Below, in pieces: positions 17,526-25,918 of a stretch of DNA of 64,000 nt. Where the stretch lies: the NCBI GenBank assembly GCA_037445025.1, contig JBBILI010000028.1:9141-73140 (forward strand). The letters are read 5' to 3'. The notes under the pieces were generated by a model, which did no database searches, was not told the DNA's origin, and saw only the letters and a program-made list of their open reading frames with translations. The stretch's first letter is position 1; each line of letters opens with the position of its first letter. This DNA comes from CAIQQQ01 sp037445025 (GTDB lineage: Bacteria; Pseudomonadota; Alphaproteobacteria; Acetobacterales; Acetobacteraceae). A program made the position numbers and the translations under genes.

Positions 17526-18743
17526 TCAGCGCAGAACGCGGCGCAGTCTCGCTTCCATCTGGGTCGCGGCGTCCGGCGCCGTCACCGCGCCGGCCAGCAC
17601 CGCGTTGGTCAGCGTGCGCACCGTGTCGCTCACCTCGTTGTAGCGCGCCGTCACCGGCCTTGCCTTGGCCGATGTCACCACATCCAGCGCATCGCCGAAC
17701 CACGGCACCGCCTTGACGACGTCCGGGTCCTTATACAGCCCGGGATAGACTGGCATCAGCGAGCCATCGATGGCGATCTGCTTGGACACCGCCGGGCTCG
17801 ACATGAACGCCACCAGCTTCGTCGCCTCCGCCACATGGGTGGAATAGGCCGACACGCCCCACTGCCAGCCGCCGATGCAGCTCGCATGCTGCCCGCCATC
17901 GAGTGCGGGCAGCACCGCCACGCCCACCTTGTCCTTCACCGCGCTGTCCGCCCCCTGGAACAGCGCCCAGCCATAGGACCACAGCACCGAGAACGCGGCG
18001 CGTCCGGCCTGGAAGGTCTTGCGGGTGTCCTCGGTGGTGACCTCGGCGATGTTGCGCGGCGCCACGCCGTCGGCGACCAGGCCGGTCCAGAGATTGAACG
18101 ATTTCAGCGCGGCGTCCCGGTTCCAGGACAGTTTGCCGTCGGTCACCAGCTGCTTGCCCTGGCTCCAGTACGGCAGCAGGAAGGTGCACACCGCGCCTTC
18201 GATCGCCGCCCCCTGGAAGGACAGTCCCTGCAGATCCGGGTTCTTCTCGCCGGCCTGGATGGTCTTGGCCTCGGTGTCGAGCTGCGCCCAGGTGGTGGGC
18301 ACCGGCAGGTGGTATTTCGCCAGCAGATCCTTGCGGTAATACAGGAACATCGCATCGGCGAAGGCGGGCAGGGCGACCACCTTGCCGCCGACCTCGTCGG
18401 CCTCGGCATAGGCCGGCAGATACGGCTTCATGTCGGCCCCGGTGATCGGCACCGTCCAGCTTGATGCTGCGAACTGCGCGGGACGGACGATGTCGAGCAG
18501 GAAGATATCGAGCGTGGGGTCCTTGGCCGACATCACCGTGTTGAGATACGCCGCCTGCAGTTCCGACGTGGTGCCGCCGGACTGGATGGTGATCTTGATG
18601 CCGGGGTTCTCCGCCTCGAACCGGTCGAAGGCGTGGCGCATGATCTGCGGCTGCTGCTGGTTCGAGATAAAGACGTTGAGGGTGGTCTCGGCCTGGGCCG
18701 CGGCAGGCAGCAGGGCGAGGGCAGCGATCCAAAGCGCGCGCAT
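17526..18743 (-). CDS. sugar ABC transporter substrate-binding protein (MalE/UgpB/SmoF-like)
   Basis: Periplasmic receptor, 405 residues, with a signal peptide (MRALWIAALALLPAAAQA, cleavage near 18). Family-1 binding-protein features: RFEAENPGIKI near residue 45, FADAMFLYYRKDLL, and GGWQWGVSAYS near 290. As first gene of an operon ending in a sulfoquinovosidase it probably binds sulfoquinovose or sulfoquinovosyl glycerol, as Agrobacterium SmoF does. Ligand identity is inferred from context. The start ATG 18743 has GGGGA 7 bases upstream. The promoter must lie in 18744-18827. Confidence 0.85.
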   Translation of the reverse strand: MRALWIAALALLPAAAQAETTLNVFISNQQQPQIMRHAFDRFEAENPGIKITIQSGGTTSELQAAYLNTVMSAKDPTLDIFLLDIVRPAQFAASSWTVPITGADMKPYLPAYAEADEVGGKVVALPAFADAMFLYYRKDLLAKYHLPVPTTWAQLDTEAKTIQAGEKNPDLQGLSFQGAAIEGAVCTFLLPYWSQGKQLVTDGKLSWNRDAALKSFNLWTGLVADGVAPRNIAEVTTEDTRKTFQAGRAAFSVLWSYGWALFQGADSAVKDKVGVAVLPALDGGQHASCIGGWQWGVSAYSTHVAEATKLVAFMSSPAVSKQIAIDGSLMPVYPGLYKDPDVVKAVPWFGDALDVVTSAKARPVTARYNEVSDTVRTLTNAVLAGAVTAPDAATQMEARLRRVLR

Positions 18744-18827
18744 GGTGGTTTCCCCGATCGAGCGGCTCTCGCGGCCGCGGTACTCAACCATCGCGGCTGC
18801 GCCACAAATCGTCAATGATCCAACGGG

Positions 18828-18861
18828 GTAGCCCGCATCGCGCTTGCGCGATGCGGGTTAC
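18828..18861. terminator. hairpin after gamma-glutamyltransferase gene
   Basis: GTAGCCCGCATCGCGC, loop TT, GCGCGATGCGGGTTAC: a 16-bp stem with one G-T pair that includes the TAA stop of the minus-strand GGT gene. It lies between that gene and the binding-protein gene and probably separates the two transcripts. A partly decayed relative may lie at 9018-9048. Confidence 0.55.
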
Positions 18862-20501
18862 GAGATCGCCATCCCGCATCCGTCCCGCCGCGGATCGCCG
18901 CCGGCCGCCCACTGGTCGCCGCTGCGCAGCACCATCTGCGTGCCGCCGTCGAGCCGCCTTGGCATCATCCAATGCCCGCGCGCCGCGAGCTCCGCCACAT
19001 GCCGATCCAGCGGCGGCTCCAGCTCGGTCATGCCGCCTGCATTCAGCGCATGCGGCGCCGAAAGGATCGCCTGCGGATCGTCCATCCCACCGGCCAGCCG
19101 CAGCAGCGCATTGGCGACATAGCCGATGATCCGGTTGCCGCCGCCCGCGCCCACGGACGCCACCACCGCCCCCGCCGCATCGAACACCAGGCAGGGCGCG
19201 ATCGAGGTGCGCGCGCGCTTGTGCCGCCCCATCGCGTTCACCGAACGCCGCCCGCTCTCGATCGGCCGGGCCGCGAAATTGGTCACGACGTTGTTGAGAT
19301 AGAACCCGCCGACACTGACGCGGCTGCCGAAATTGTTGTTGATCGTGGTGGTCATGGACACGATGCAGCCCCGCCCGTCCGCGATCGAGACATGGCTGGT
19401 CATGCTCTCGCCCTCGGCGGTCCCGGCGGTGAGGCCCTCGGTGCGCCGCCGCGGGTCCAGCACGGCGGCCCGGCCGGCGAGATAGCCAGGCTCCAGCAAG
19501 GCCGCGACATCGCACGGACAAAAATCCGGATCGCCGGCATAGACCGCCCGATCGGCATAGGCGAGCCGCCCCGCCTCCGCCAGGATATGCACGGCATCGG
19601 CCGACAGATCGGCCCCCAGCCCGGTCAGCCCCATCGCGGCGGCGATGCCGATCACCTGGCCCACGGCGATCGCCCCGAACGCCGGCAGGCCGCCGCCCAC
19701 CACCTGATACGGGCCCATGGCAAAGCGCGGCGCCCGGCGCACCGTGGGGGAATAGGCCGAAAAATCCTCCGGCGTCATCGTGCCGGGAAACGGATCGCTC
19801 GCCACGGCCCGGCAGATGTCGCGCGCGATGCCACCTTCATAGAATTCATCCGCGCCCCCGGCTGCGATCCGCCGGAACGTCTCGGCCAGGGCCGGATTGC
19901 GGATCGGCGTTCCCACCGCCAGCAGGCCGCCATCCGCATGGGCGAACAGCGCCCGGGCCATCGCCTCGGTCTGCACGCCCGGATTCTCCCGCAGTGCCCG
20001 CAGCAGATAGGCCGACATCGGATAGCCGTCCTCGCACAGGGCGATGGCCGGCGCGAACAGATCCGCCCAGGGCAGCACGCCGAACTGGTGATGCGCCAGC
20101 TCAAGTGCTCGCAGCGCACCGGGCACCCCCGCTGTCCGTCCACCGAACGTCGCCCGCTCGGCCGGCACGATCCGCCCGTCGAAATCCCGGTCCAGCCGCT
20201 CCGTCACCCGCCCCGGCGACATCGACAGCCCGTCGATCGCGGTCACCGCATCGTCGCGTGCCACCAGGAGGATCGCCCCCCCGCCGATGCCCGAGGCGTT
20301 CGGCTCCACCGCCGTCAGCACCGCCTGGGCCGCCACCGCCGCATCCACCGCCGACCCGCCGGCCTGCAGCATGGTGCAGGCCGCCCAGGACGCCAGCGGG
20401 TTCGCCGTCGCCGCCGCCGCCCGGCCGATCGCGGGGCGGCTGCGGGTCGGGTCGAACACCAGCCAGGGCTCCGCCTGGCGGCCAAAGACGGCATTCAGCA
20501 T
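18858..20501 (-). CDS. gamma-glutamyltransferase family protein
   Basis: A 547-residue N-terminal-nucleophile hydrolase of the glutathione hydrolase/cephalosporin acylase family. The autoprocessing point is before T368 (ESMTSHVSIAD), giving a large subunit of about 367 and a small one of about 180 residues. ASGIGGGAILLV near residue 69 and the later NNNFGSR and GAGGGNRI segments are conserved. The canonical TTH is TSH here, and no signal peptide is visible, so it may be cytoplasmic and act on a compound other than glutathione. It is divergent from an orphan binding-protein gene with only 74 bases between the starts, suggesting shared control. Confidence 0.82.
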   Translation of the reverse strand: MLNAVFGRQAEPWLVFDPTRSRPAIGRAAAATANPLASWAACTMLQAGGSAVDAAVAAQAVLTAVEPNASGIGGGAILLVARDDAVTAIDGLSMSPGRVTERLDRDFDGRIVPAERATFGGRTAGVPGALRALELAHHQFGVLPWADLFAPAIALCEDGYPMSAYLLRALRENPGVQTEAMARALFAHADGGLLAVGTPIRNPALAETFRRIAAGGADEFYEGGIARDICRAVASDPFPGTMTPEDFSAYSPTVRRAPRFAMGPYQVVGGGLPAFGAIAVGQVIGIAAAMGLTGLGADLSADAVHILAEAGRLAYADRAVYAGDPDFCPCDVAALLEPGYLAGRAAVLDPRRRTEGLTAGTAEGESMTSHVSIADGRGCIVSMTTTINNNFGSRVSVGGFYLNNVVTNFAARPIESGRRSVNAMGRHKRARTSIAPCLVFDAAGAVVASVGAGGGNRIIGYVANALLRLAGGMDDPQAILSAPHALNAGGMTELEPPLDRHVAELAARGHWMMPRRLDGGTQMVLRSGDQWAAGGDPRRDGCGMAIS

Positions 20502-20575
20502 CGCATTCTGTTCCCGTATCGCAATTGCTGCGGGCCTGCGGAAAATCCCTTAGTGTGACTGGAAAGGAGATCCGC
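20502..20575. promoter_or_regulatory. divergent promoter region, GGT and binding-protein gene
   Basis: The 74 bases between the two divergent ATGs (20501 minus, 20576 plus) must contain promoters for both. It is locally AT-richer than its surroundings (TCCCGTATCGCAATTGCTG). A ribosome binding site AAAGGAGA (20563-20570) serves the plus gene. I cannot fix -10/-35 boxes. Confidence 0.4.
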
Positions 20576-22225
20576 ATGACCCGATGGACCACCCTTGTGT
20601 GCGCTGCCTTCGCCCTGCTCGCAACCGGGGCACGCGCCCAAACGCACGACACCCTCGCCATCGGCATGAGCCAGTTCCCGCCGGACATGCACCCCTATAT
20701 CACCTCCACCTCGGTGAAGCTGGTGATCCTGGACGCGATGAACCGGCCGATGACCGGCCTGGGCAGCGACGGCAGGCCGTTCTGCCTGCTGTGCACCGAA
20801 CTGCCGAGCCTGGACAACGGCGAGGCCAAGGTCATCAAACGCCCGGACGGCAGCGCGGGCATGACCGTCACCTACACGCTGAAGGACGACCTGTTCTGGG
20901 GCGACGGCGTGAAGCTGACGGCAAGCGACGTGGTGTTCTCCTTCAAGGTCAGCGCCGCCTTCAACCCGCCCCAGTATATCGAAGCCGTCACCGCCGATGA
21001 CCCGCGCCACGTCACCTTCACCCTGCGCAGCCCGATCTTCGACTACCAGCGCATCGGCAGCCAGCTTCTGTTGCCCGAGCATATCGAAGGCCCGATCTTC
21101 GCCGCGGCATCCGGCCCGCTGGACTATGGCCAGAAGACCGAATTCAATCGCGCGCCGGAAAACCCCGGCCTGTGGTTCGGCCCCTACAAGGTGGAGTCGT
21201 TTCGCGCCAACGACCAGGTGGTGATGGTCCCCAACCCCTACTGGAAAGGCCGCCTTCCGTATTTCAGGAAGATCACCATGCGGCTGATCGAGAACACCGC
21301 CGCGCTGCAGGCCAACCTGCTCTCCGGCGATCTCGACACGGTGCAGACCAGCAACATGGGCATCACGCTCGACCAGGTGCTGACGCTGACCAAAACCGCC
21401 GCCGACCGCTACGACTTCAACTTCATGCCCTCGCTCGGCAGCATCGAGCATCTCGAAGTCAATCTCGACAACCCGCTGCTGGCCGACAGGCGCGTGCGTC
21501 AGGCGATGTCGATGGCCATCGACCGCAAGACCATCGTCGCCCGGGTGTTCGACAACCGCTACACTCCCGCCTATTCCTTCCTCCACCCCAGCCAGTTCGG
21601 CTACGACCCCAACGTGAAGCAATGGTCGTACGACCCGAACGCCGCCCGCGCCAGATTGGCCGAAGCCGGCTTTCATCCGGGCCCGGACGGCATTCTGCTG
21701 AGCCCCACCGGCCAGCGTTTCTCCATCGACCTCACCACCACCGCCGGCAACCGCACCCGCGAACTGGTGGAACAGGTGCTGCAGACCGAGATGAAGGCGA
21801 TCGGCATCGAGCTCGTCATCAAGAACGAACCGGCGCGGGTGATGTTCGGCGACACGCTGCGCCACCGCAGCTTCAACGGCCTCGTCGAGTTCGACGGCGG
21901 CGCCGGCGTGGACGCGCTGCCGCTGAGCCAGCTCAGCAGCCACTACATCCCCAGCGCCGACAACGGCTGGTCCGGCACCAACTACGCCGGCTTCCACAAC
22001 CCTGCGATGGACGACGCCCTCGCCGCCGCCCGCATCGAACTCGACCCCGCAAAACGCCGCGCGCTGTGGCGGCCGATCCTGTCGATCTTCGCCGACGAAC
22101 TGCCGGAGATACCACTCTACTACGCGGCCACCGCCGTCATCACCCCGAAATGGCTGACCGGCCTCTACAACCCGGCCAGCCTGAACTACTACACCATGTA
22201 CGCCGAAGACTGGCGGCCCCGCTGA
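20576..22225 (+). CDS. ABC transporter substrate-binding protein, family 5 (peptide/opine type), orphan
   Basis: Periplasmic receptor of 549 residues with a signal peptide ending near ARAQ (about residue 21). Family-5 features: LKDDLFWGDGVKLTASDVVFSF near 104-125 and the domain hinge RVRQAMSMAIDRKTI. A C70-L-L-C73 motif followed by TELPS is shared with the paralogue at 39970-41634, a likely disulfide rather than a metal site. No permease or ATPase gene is adjacent. Divergent from gamma-glutamyltransferase, so a gamma-glutamyl peptide or derivative is a plausible ligand (inference). The start ATG 20576 has AAAGGAGA 5 bases upstream. Confidence 0.85.
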   Translation: MTRWTTLVCAAFALLATGARAQTHDTLAIGMSQFPPDMHPYITSTSVKLVILDAMNRPMTGLGSDGRPFCLLCTELPSLDNGEAKVIKRPDGSAGMTVTYTLKDDLFWGDGVKLTASDVVFSFKVSAAFNPPQYIEAVTADDPRHVTFTLRSPIFDYQRIGSQLLLPEHIEGPIFAAASGPLDYGQKTEFNRAPENPGLWFGPYKVESFRANDQVVMVPNPYWKGRLPYFRKITMRLIENTAALQANLLSGDLDTVQTSNMGITLDQVLTLTKTAADRYDFNFMPSLGSIEHLEVNLDNPLLADRRVRQAMSMAIDRKTIVARVFDNRYTPAYSFLHPSQFGYDPNVKQWSYDPNAARARLAEAGFHPGPDGILLSPTGQRFSIDLTTTAGNRTRELVEQVLQTEMKAIGIELVIKNEPARVMFGDTLRHRSFNGLVEFDGGAGVDALPLSQLSSHYIPSADNGWSGTNYAGFHNPAMDDALAAARIELDPAKRRALWRPILSIFADELPEIPLYYAATAVITPKWLTGLYNPASLNYYTMYAEDWRPR

Positions 22226-22248
22226 CTCCCGGCGCCGCAGGCCTCGGA

Positions 22249-22318
22249 AAAGTTGAACCGCCAAGCCGCCAAGAGACCCGGACTTCTTGGCGCCTTGGCG
22301 CCTTGGCGGTTCAACTTT
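22249..22318. repeat. 70-base nested inverted repeat between binding-protein gene and rpsB
   Basis: Outer arms AAAGTTGAACCGCCAAG (22249-22265) and CTTGGCGGTTCAACTTT (22302-22318) are perfect over 17 bases. Nested arms CGCCAAGA (22267-22274) and TCTTGGCG (22285-22292) lie inside, and the right side holds tandem CGCCTTGG units. It starts 23 bases after a stop and probably ends transcription before the rpsB promoter. No second copy is in the window. Confidence 0.6.
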
Positions 22319-22501
22319 AAGGGCCCGCGGCGCAAGCCTTGCTTTTCCGGCCTGTTTCCGCCATATCCCGCGCCGTCTTACCCACCAGGGCGCAGACAAA
22401 TTCACACGCGGGACGCCTTCCTGGCTCATACGAGCAAGGATCCGGTGTCGCAGGACAATGTCCCGCGGAGGTTCAACCGGATACAGGAAAGGAGCACGCT
22501 C

Positions 22502-23290
22502 ATGGCGATGCCCGATTTCACGCTGCGTCAACTGCTCGAAGCCGGCGTCCATTTCGGACACCACACCCGCCGCTGGAACCCGAAGATGGCGCCGTTCCTC
22601 TTCGGCGTGCGCAACCAGGTCCATATCATCGACCTGCAGCAGACCGTCCCCATGCTCGACCGCGCGCTGCGCGCCGTGCGTGACATCACCGCCGCCGGCG
22701 GCCGCGTGCTGTTCGTCGGCACCAAGCGCGCCGCCGCCGAACACGTCGCCGACGCCGCCCAGCGCTGCGGCCAGTACTACGTCAACCACCGCTGGCTCGG
22801 CGGCATGCTGACCAACTGGAAGACGATCACCGGCTCCATCAAGCGCCTGCGCCAGATCGACGACATGCTGAACGGCGACACCCAGGGCCTCACCAAGAAA
22901 GAAGTGCTCGACATCACCCGCGACCGCGAGAAGCTGGAACGGGCCCTCGGCGGCATCAAGGAGATGGGCGGCCTGCCGGACATCCTGTTCATCATCGACA
23001 CCAACAAGGAAAAGCTGGCCGTCGAAGAGGCCAACAAGCTCGGCATCCCCGTCATCGCCGTGCTGGACAGCAACTCCGACCCCACCGGCGTCACCTTCCC
23101 CATCCCCGGCAACGATGACGCCATCCGCGCCATCACGATGTACTGTGACCTGATCTCCGGCGCCGTGCTCGACGGCATCAGCCAGGAGATGCAGGCCTCC
23201 GGCCAGGATATCGGCGCCGCTGAAGACCTCGCCCCGGAAGTCATGCCCAACCTCGCCCCCGAAGTGCTGGCCGAACAGGCGCCAGCATAA
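22502..23290 (+). CDS. rpsB: 30S ribosomal protein S2
   Basis: Primary-type S2 of 262 residues. MAMPDFTLRQLLEAGVHFGH is the conserved N-terminus, and HRWLGGMLTNWKTI and PVIAVLDSNSDP are S2 signatures. The C-terminal extension after residue 230 is acidic and alanine-rich (EDLAPEVMPNLAPEVL, an imperfect repeat), as in many alphaproteobacteria. The start ATG has AGGAAAGGAG 7 bases upstream. The roughly 180-base leader (22319-22501) could hold the promoter and an S2 autoregulatory element, but I cannot define one. tsf follows after a strong hairpin. Confidence 0.97.
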   Translation: MAMPDFTLRQLLEAGVHFGHHTRRWNPKMAPFLFGVRNQVHIIDLQQTVPMLDRALRAVRDITAAGGRVLFVGTKRAAAEHVADAAQRCGQYYVNHRWLGGMLTNWKTITGSIKRLRQIDDMLNGDTQGLTKKEVLDITRDREKLERALGGIKEMGGLPDILFIIDTNKEKLAVEEANKLGIPVIAVLDSNSDPTGVTFPIPGNDDAIRAITMYCDLISGAVLDGISQEMQASGQDIGAAEDLAPEVMPNLAPEVLAEQAPA

Positions 23291-23305
23291 TATCTGACGA
23301 CCAAA

Positions 23306-23331
23306 GCCCGCCGGGGGACACCCCGGCGGGC
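23306..23331 (+). terminator. rpsB-tsf intercistronic hairpin (attenuator-like)
   Basis: GCCCGCCGGGG, loop GACA, CCCCGGCGGGC: a perfect 11-bp GC-only stem in the 65-base gap between rpsB and tsf. There is no U-run, so partial termination, an RNA-processing site or mRNA stabilisation are all possible. E. coli also has an attenuator between these two genes. Confidence 0.6.
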
Positions 23332-23355
23332 CACACTTCATACGGAGACACCCCC

Positions 23356-24276
23356 ATGGCCGAGATCACCGCCGCCCTCGTGAAGGATCTGCGCGACCGC
23401 ACCGGCGCCGGCATGTCCGACTGCAAGAAGGCCCTCGTCGCCGTGGAAGGCGACACCGAAGCCGCCATCGACTGGCTGCGCAAGAAGGGCCTCGCCTCCG
23501 CCGCCAAGAAGTCCGGCCGCACCGCCGCCGAAGGCCTCATCGGCGTCGCTTCCATGGCCAACAAGGCCGCCATGGTCGAAGTCAACGCGGAAACCGACTT
23601 CGTCGCCCGCAACGACGCCTTCCAGGCCTTCGTCGAAACCGTCGCCCATCTGGCGCTGACGGTCGGCGATGACGTCGAAACCCTCAAGGCCGCCACCTAC
23701 CCCGGCAAAACCCACTCGGTCGCCGAAGAGCTGGTCCAACTCGTGGCCACCGTCGGCGAGAACATGAACATCCGCCGCGCCAAGGTGTTCACCGTCGAAC
23801 ACGGCGTCGTCGCCACCTATGTCCACAACGTGCTGCGGCCGGGCCTGGGCAAGATCGGCGTGCTCGTCGCCCTCGAATCGCCCTCCGAACTCGACGCCCT
23901 GCTCACCCTCGGCCGCCAGATCGGCATGCACGTCGCCGCCACCCGCCCCGACGCGCTCGATGTCGACTCCGTCGACCCCGCCGCCCTGGAACGCGAACGC
24001 GCCGTGCTCAGCGAACAGGCCCGCGCCTCCGGCAAGCCCGAAGCCATCATCGAAAAGATGGTCGAAGGCCGGATCAAGAAATTCTACGAGGAAGTCGTCC
24101 TCCTCGAACAGGTGTGGGTCCACGACGGCGAAAGCCGCGTCCGCGCCGTGGTGAAGAAAGCCGGCGCCACCCTCACCGGCTTCCAACGCTTCACCCTCGG
24201 CGAAGGCATCGAAAAAGAAACCAACGACTTCGCCGCCGAGGTCGCTGCCGTGTCCGGGGTGCCGCAGCCGGTTTGA
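23356..24276 (+). CDS. tsf: elongation factor Ts
   Basis: 306-residue nucleotide-exchange factor for EF-Tu. The UBA-like N-terminus KDLRDRTGAGMSDCKKAL and the core TDFVARND are diagnostic. The C-terminal coiled-coil dimer module has normal length. Start ATG 23356 follows GGAGACACCCCC. It pairs with rpsB as in most bacteria. A multi-hairpin repeat begins 3 bases after its stop and separates it from pyrH, which is usually next in the same operon. Confidence 0.97.
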   Translation: MAEITAALVKDLRDRTGAGMSDCKKALVAVEGDTEAAIDWLRKKGLASAAKKSGRTAAEGLIGVASMANKAAMVEVNAETDFVARNDAFQAFVETVAHLALTVGDDVETLKAATYPGKTHSVAEELVQLVATVGENMNIRRAKVFTVEHGVVATYVHNVLRPGLGKIGVLVALESPSELDALLTLGRQIGMHVAATRPDALDVDSVDPAALERERAVLSEQARASGKPEAIIEKMVEGRIKKFYEEVVLLEQVWVHDGESRVRAVVKKAGATLTGFQRFTLGEGIEKETNDFAAEVAAVSGVPQPV

Positions 24277-24278
24277 CG

Positions 24279-24501
24279 GCAAGCAAGGCCAGGGGCTTTG
24301 CCCCTGGACCCCACCAGAGGCGGAGCCTCTGGACACCATTCGTTTAAGCAACGCTTGCGAAGTGAGAGAGGGGCCAGCCGAAGCCTTCATAAAGGTCTCG
24401 ATTGGCCCCTCTCTCGCTTCGCAAGCCTCTCTTTAAATGAGAGGTCCAGGGGCTCGGCCCCTGGTGGGGGTCGAGGGGGCAAAGCCCCCCGCCTTGCTTC
24501 C
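24279..24501. repeat. multi-hairpin repeat element (family C, copy C1)
   Basis: Order: tip GGCAAGCAAGGCC; hairpin CCAGGGGC/GCCCCTGG (24289-24307); hairpin CCAGAGGC/GCCTCTGG (24314-24332); GACACCATTCGTTTAA; a long central stem whose arms (24353-24376 and 24402-24426) pair with one mismatch; CTCTCTTTAAATGAGAGG; hairpin CCAGGGGC/GCCCCTGG (24446-24464); hairpin GGGGGC/GCCCCC (24475-24489); tip CCTTGCTT. The flanks match copy C2 at 35337-35562, while the central stem is unrelated. It fills most of the tsf-pyrH gap. Confidence 0.85.
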
Positions 24502-24566
24502 TGTCTAACCATCTTGTGGCACCACAGACCCGCCTCTACGGTGCGGGGCCTTGGGGTATTGGGTTT

Positions 24567-25292
24567 ATGAGTTCTTCTCCGGCTTACAAGCGTGTGATGT
24601 TGAAGCTCTCGGGCGAGGCCTTGATGGGGCGTCGTGAGTATGGGCTGGACAATGACACGGTGAACCGCATTGCCGCCGACATCAGCGCTGTCGTGGCGAT
24701 GGGGGTTCAGGTTTCGCTCGTGATCGGCGGGGGGAACATCTTTCGCGGTGTGTCGGCGGCCGCCGCGGGCATGGACCGGGCGCAGGCCGATTACATGGGC
24801 ATGCTGGCCACGGTGATGAATGCGCTGGCGATGCAGAACGCGTTGGAGCGGCATGATACGCCCACGCGGGTGCAGTCGGCGATTCCGATGGCGAGTGTGT
24901 GTGAGCCTTATATCCGGCGTCGCGCGGAGCGGCACATGGAGAAGGGTCGGGTGGTGGTGTTCGCTGCCGGCACCGGCAATCCGTTCTTCACCACCGACAC
25001 GGCGGCGGCGTTGCGCGCGGCGGAGATGGGGTGTGACGCGCTGTTGAAGGGCACGCAGGTGGATGGTGTGTATTCGGCCGATCCGCGCAAGCACCCGAAT
25101 GCGGAGCGGTATGAGCAGCTGAGCTATCTCGAGGTGCTGTCGCGGGATCTGTCGGTGATGGATGCCTCGGCGATTTCGCTGGCGCGCGAGAACAGCCTGC
25201 CGATCGTGGTGTTCAACATCCATGCCGCCGGCGCGTTTGCCCAGGTGATGCGCTCGGAAGGCCGCTTCACCACGATCACCGAAGTCAAGTAA
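24567..25292 (+). CDS. pyrH: UMP kinase
   Basis: Phosphorylates UMP to UDP, 241 residues, hexameric amino-acid-kinase fold. KLSGEALMG (N-terminal ATP-site loop), VIGGGNIFRG and the GTGNPFFTTDTAA segment are diagnostic. ATG 24567 (MSSSPAYKRVMLKLSGEAL) is chosen as the family-typical N-terminus; the ribosome binding site is weak. The coding strand is richer in G and T than in tsf just upstream. It leads the pyrH-frr-uppS-cdsA-dxr-rseP block; frr follows after 17 bases. Confidence 0.97.
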   Translation: MSSSPAYKRVMLKLSGEALMGRREYGLDNDTVNRIAADISAVVAMGVQVSLVIGGGNIFRGVSAAAAGMDRAQADYMGMLATVMNALAMQNALERHDTPTRVQSAIPMASVCEPYIRRRAERHMEKGRVVVFAAGTGNPFFTTDTAAALRAAEMGCDALLKGTQVDGVYSADPRKHPNAERYEQLSYLEVLSRDLSVMDASAISLARENSLPIVVFNIHAAGAFAQVMRSEGRFTTITEVK

Positions 25293-25309
25293 GTCACGGG
25301 AACACAGCG

Positions 25310-25879
25310 ATGACCACGGCCGACCTTTCCGCTTTGAAGACGGACCTGACCCGCCGCATGGACGGCGCCATCGACAGCCTGCGCCGTGATTTCGGCGGCC
25401 TGCGCTCGGGTCGCGCCAGCCCGCAGCTGCTGGAGCCGGTGCGGGTGGAGGCCTATGGCAGCGAGGTGCCGCTGACCCAGGTGGCCAACATCGCCGTGCC
25501 GGAGGCACGGATGCTGACGGTGCAGGTGTGGGACCGTTCGCTGGTGGGTGCCGTGGAGCGCGCGATCCGTGACGCCGGCATCGGCCTCAACCCGGCATCC
25601 GACGGGCAGACGGTGCGGGTGCCGATCCCGATGCTGACCGGCGAGCGCCGGGCCGAGCTGTCCAAGCTCGCGGGCAAGTATGCCGAGGGGGCCAAGATCG
25701 CCATCCGCGGTGTGCGGCGCGACGGCATGGACCAGACCAAGGCGATCGAGAAGAAGGGGTCGATCAGCGAGGACGAGATGAAGGTCTGGTCTGACGACAT
25801 CCAGAAGCTGACCGACAGCTACATCAAGCGGGTCGATCAGATGTTCGCCGACAAGGACAAGGAGATCCGCACGGTCTGA
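25310..25879 (+). CDS. frr: ribosome recycling factor
   Basis: A 189-residue factor that splits post-termination ribosomes with EF-G. The L-shaped three-helix bundle is recognisable from LRSGRASPQLLEPVRVEAYG, IPMLTGERRAEL and KKGSISEDEMK. Start ATG 25310. It lies between pyrH and uppS, as in most Proteobacteria. Confidence 0.97.
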   Translation: MTTADLSALKTDLTRRMDGAIDSLRRDFGGLRSGRASPQLLEPVRVEAYGSEVPLTQVANIAVPEARMLTVQVWDRSLVGAVERAIRDAGIGLNPASDGQTVRVPIPMLTGERRAELSKLAGKYAEGAKIAIRGVRRDGMDQTKAIEKKGSISEDEMKVWSDDIQKLTDSYIKRVDQMFADKDKEIRTV

Positions 25880-25918
25880 TCCCGCTTGGGGGTCGCGCCG
25901 TCGGGAGACATGGGGGGC

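Noticed and set aside
20495..23341. 948-codon open frame antisense to the binding protein and rpsB
   Set aside because: Opposite strand has certain genes including rpsB; composition is typical of a shadow frame.
24279..24501. Tandem hairpins resembling a CRISPR array or a tRNA cluster
   Set aside because: No regular direct repeats with unique spacers and no cloverleaf with CCA-type ends; it is a palindromic repeat element.
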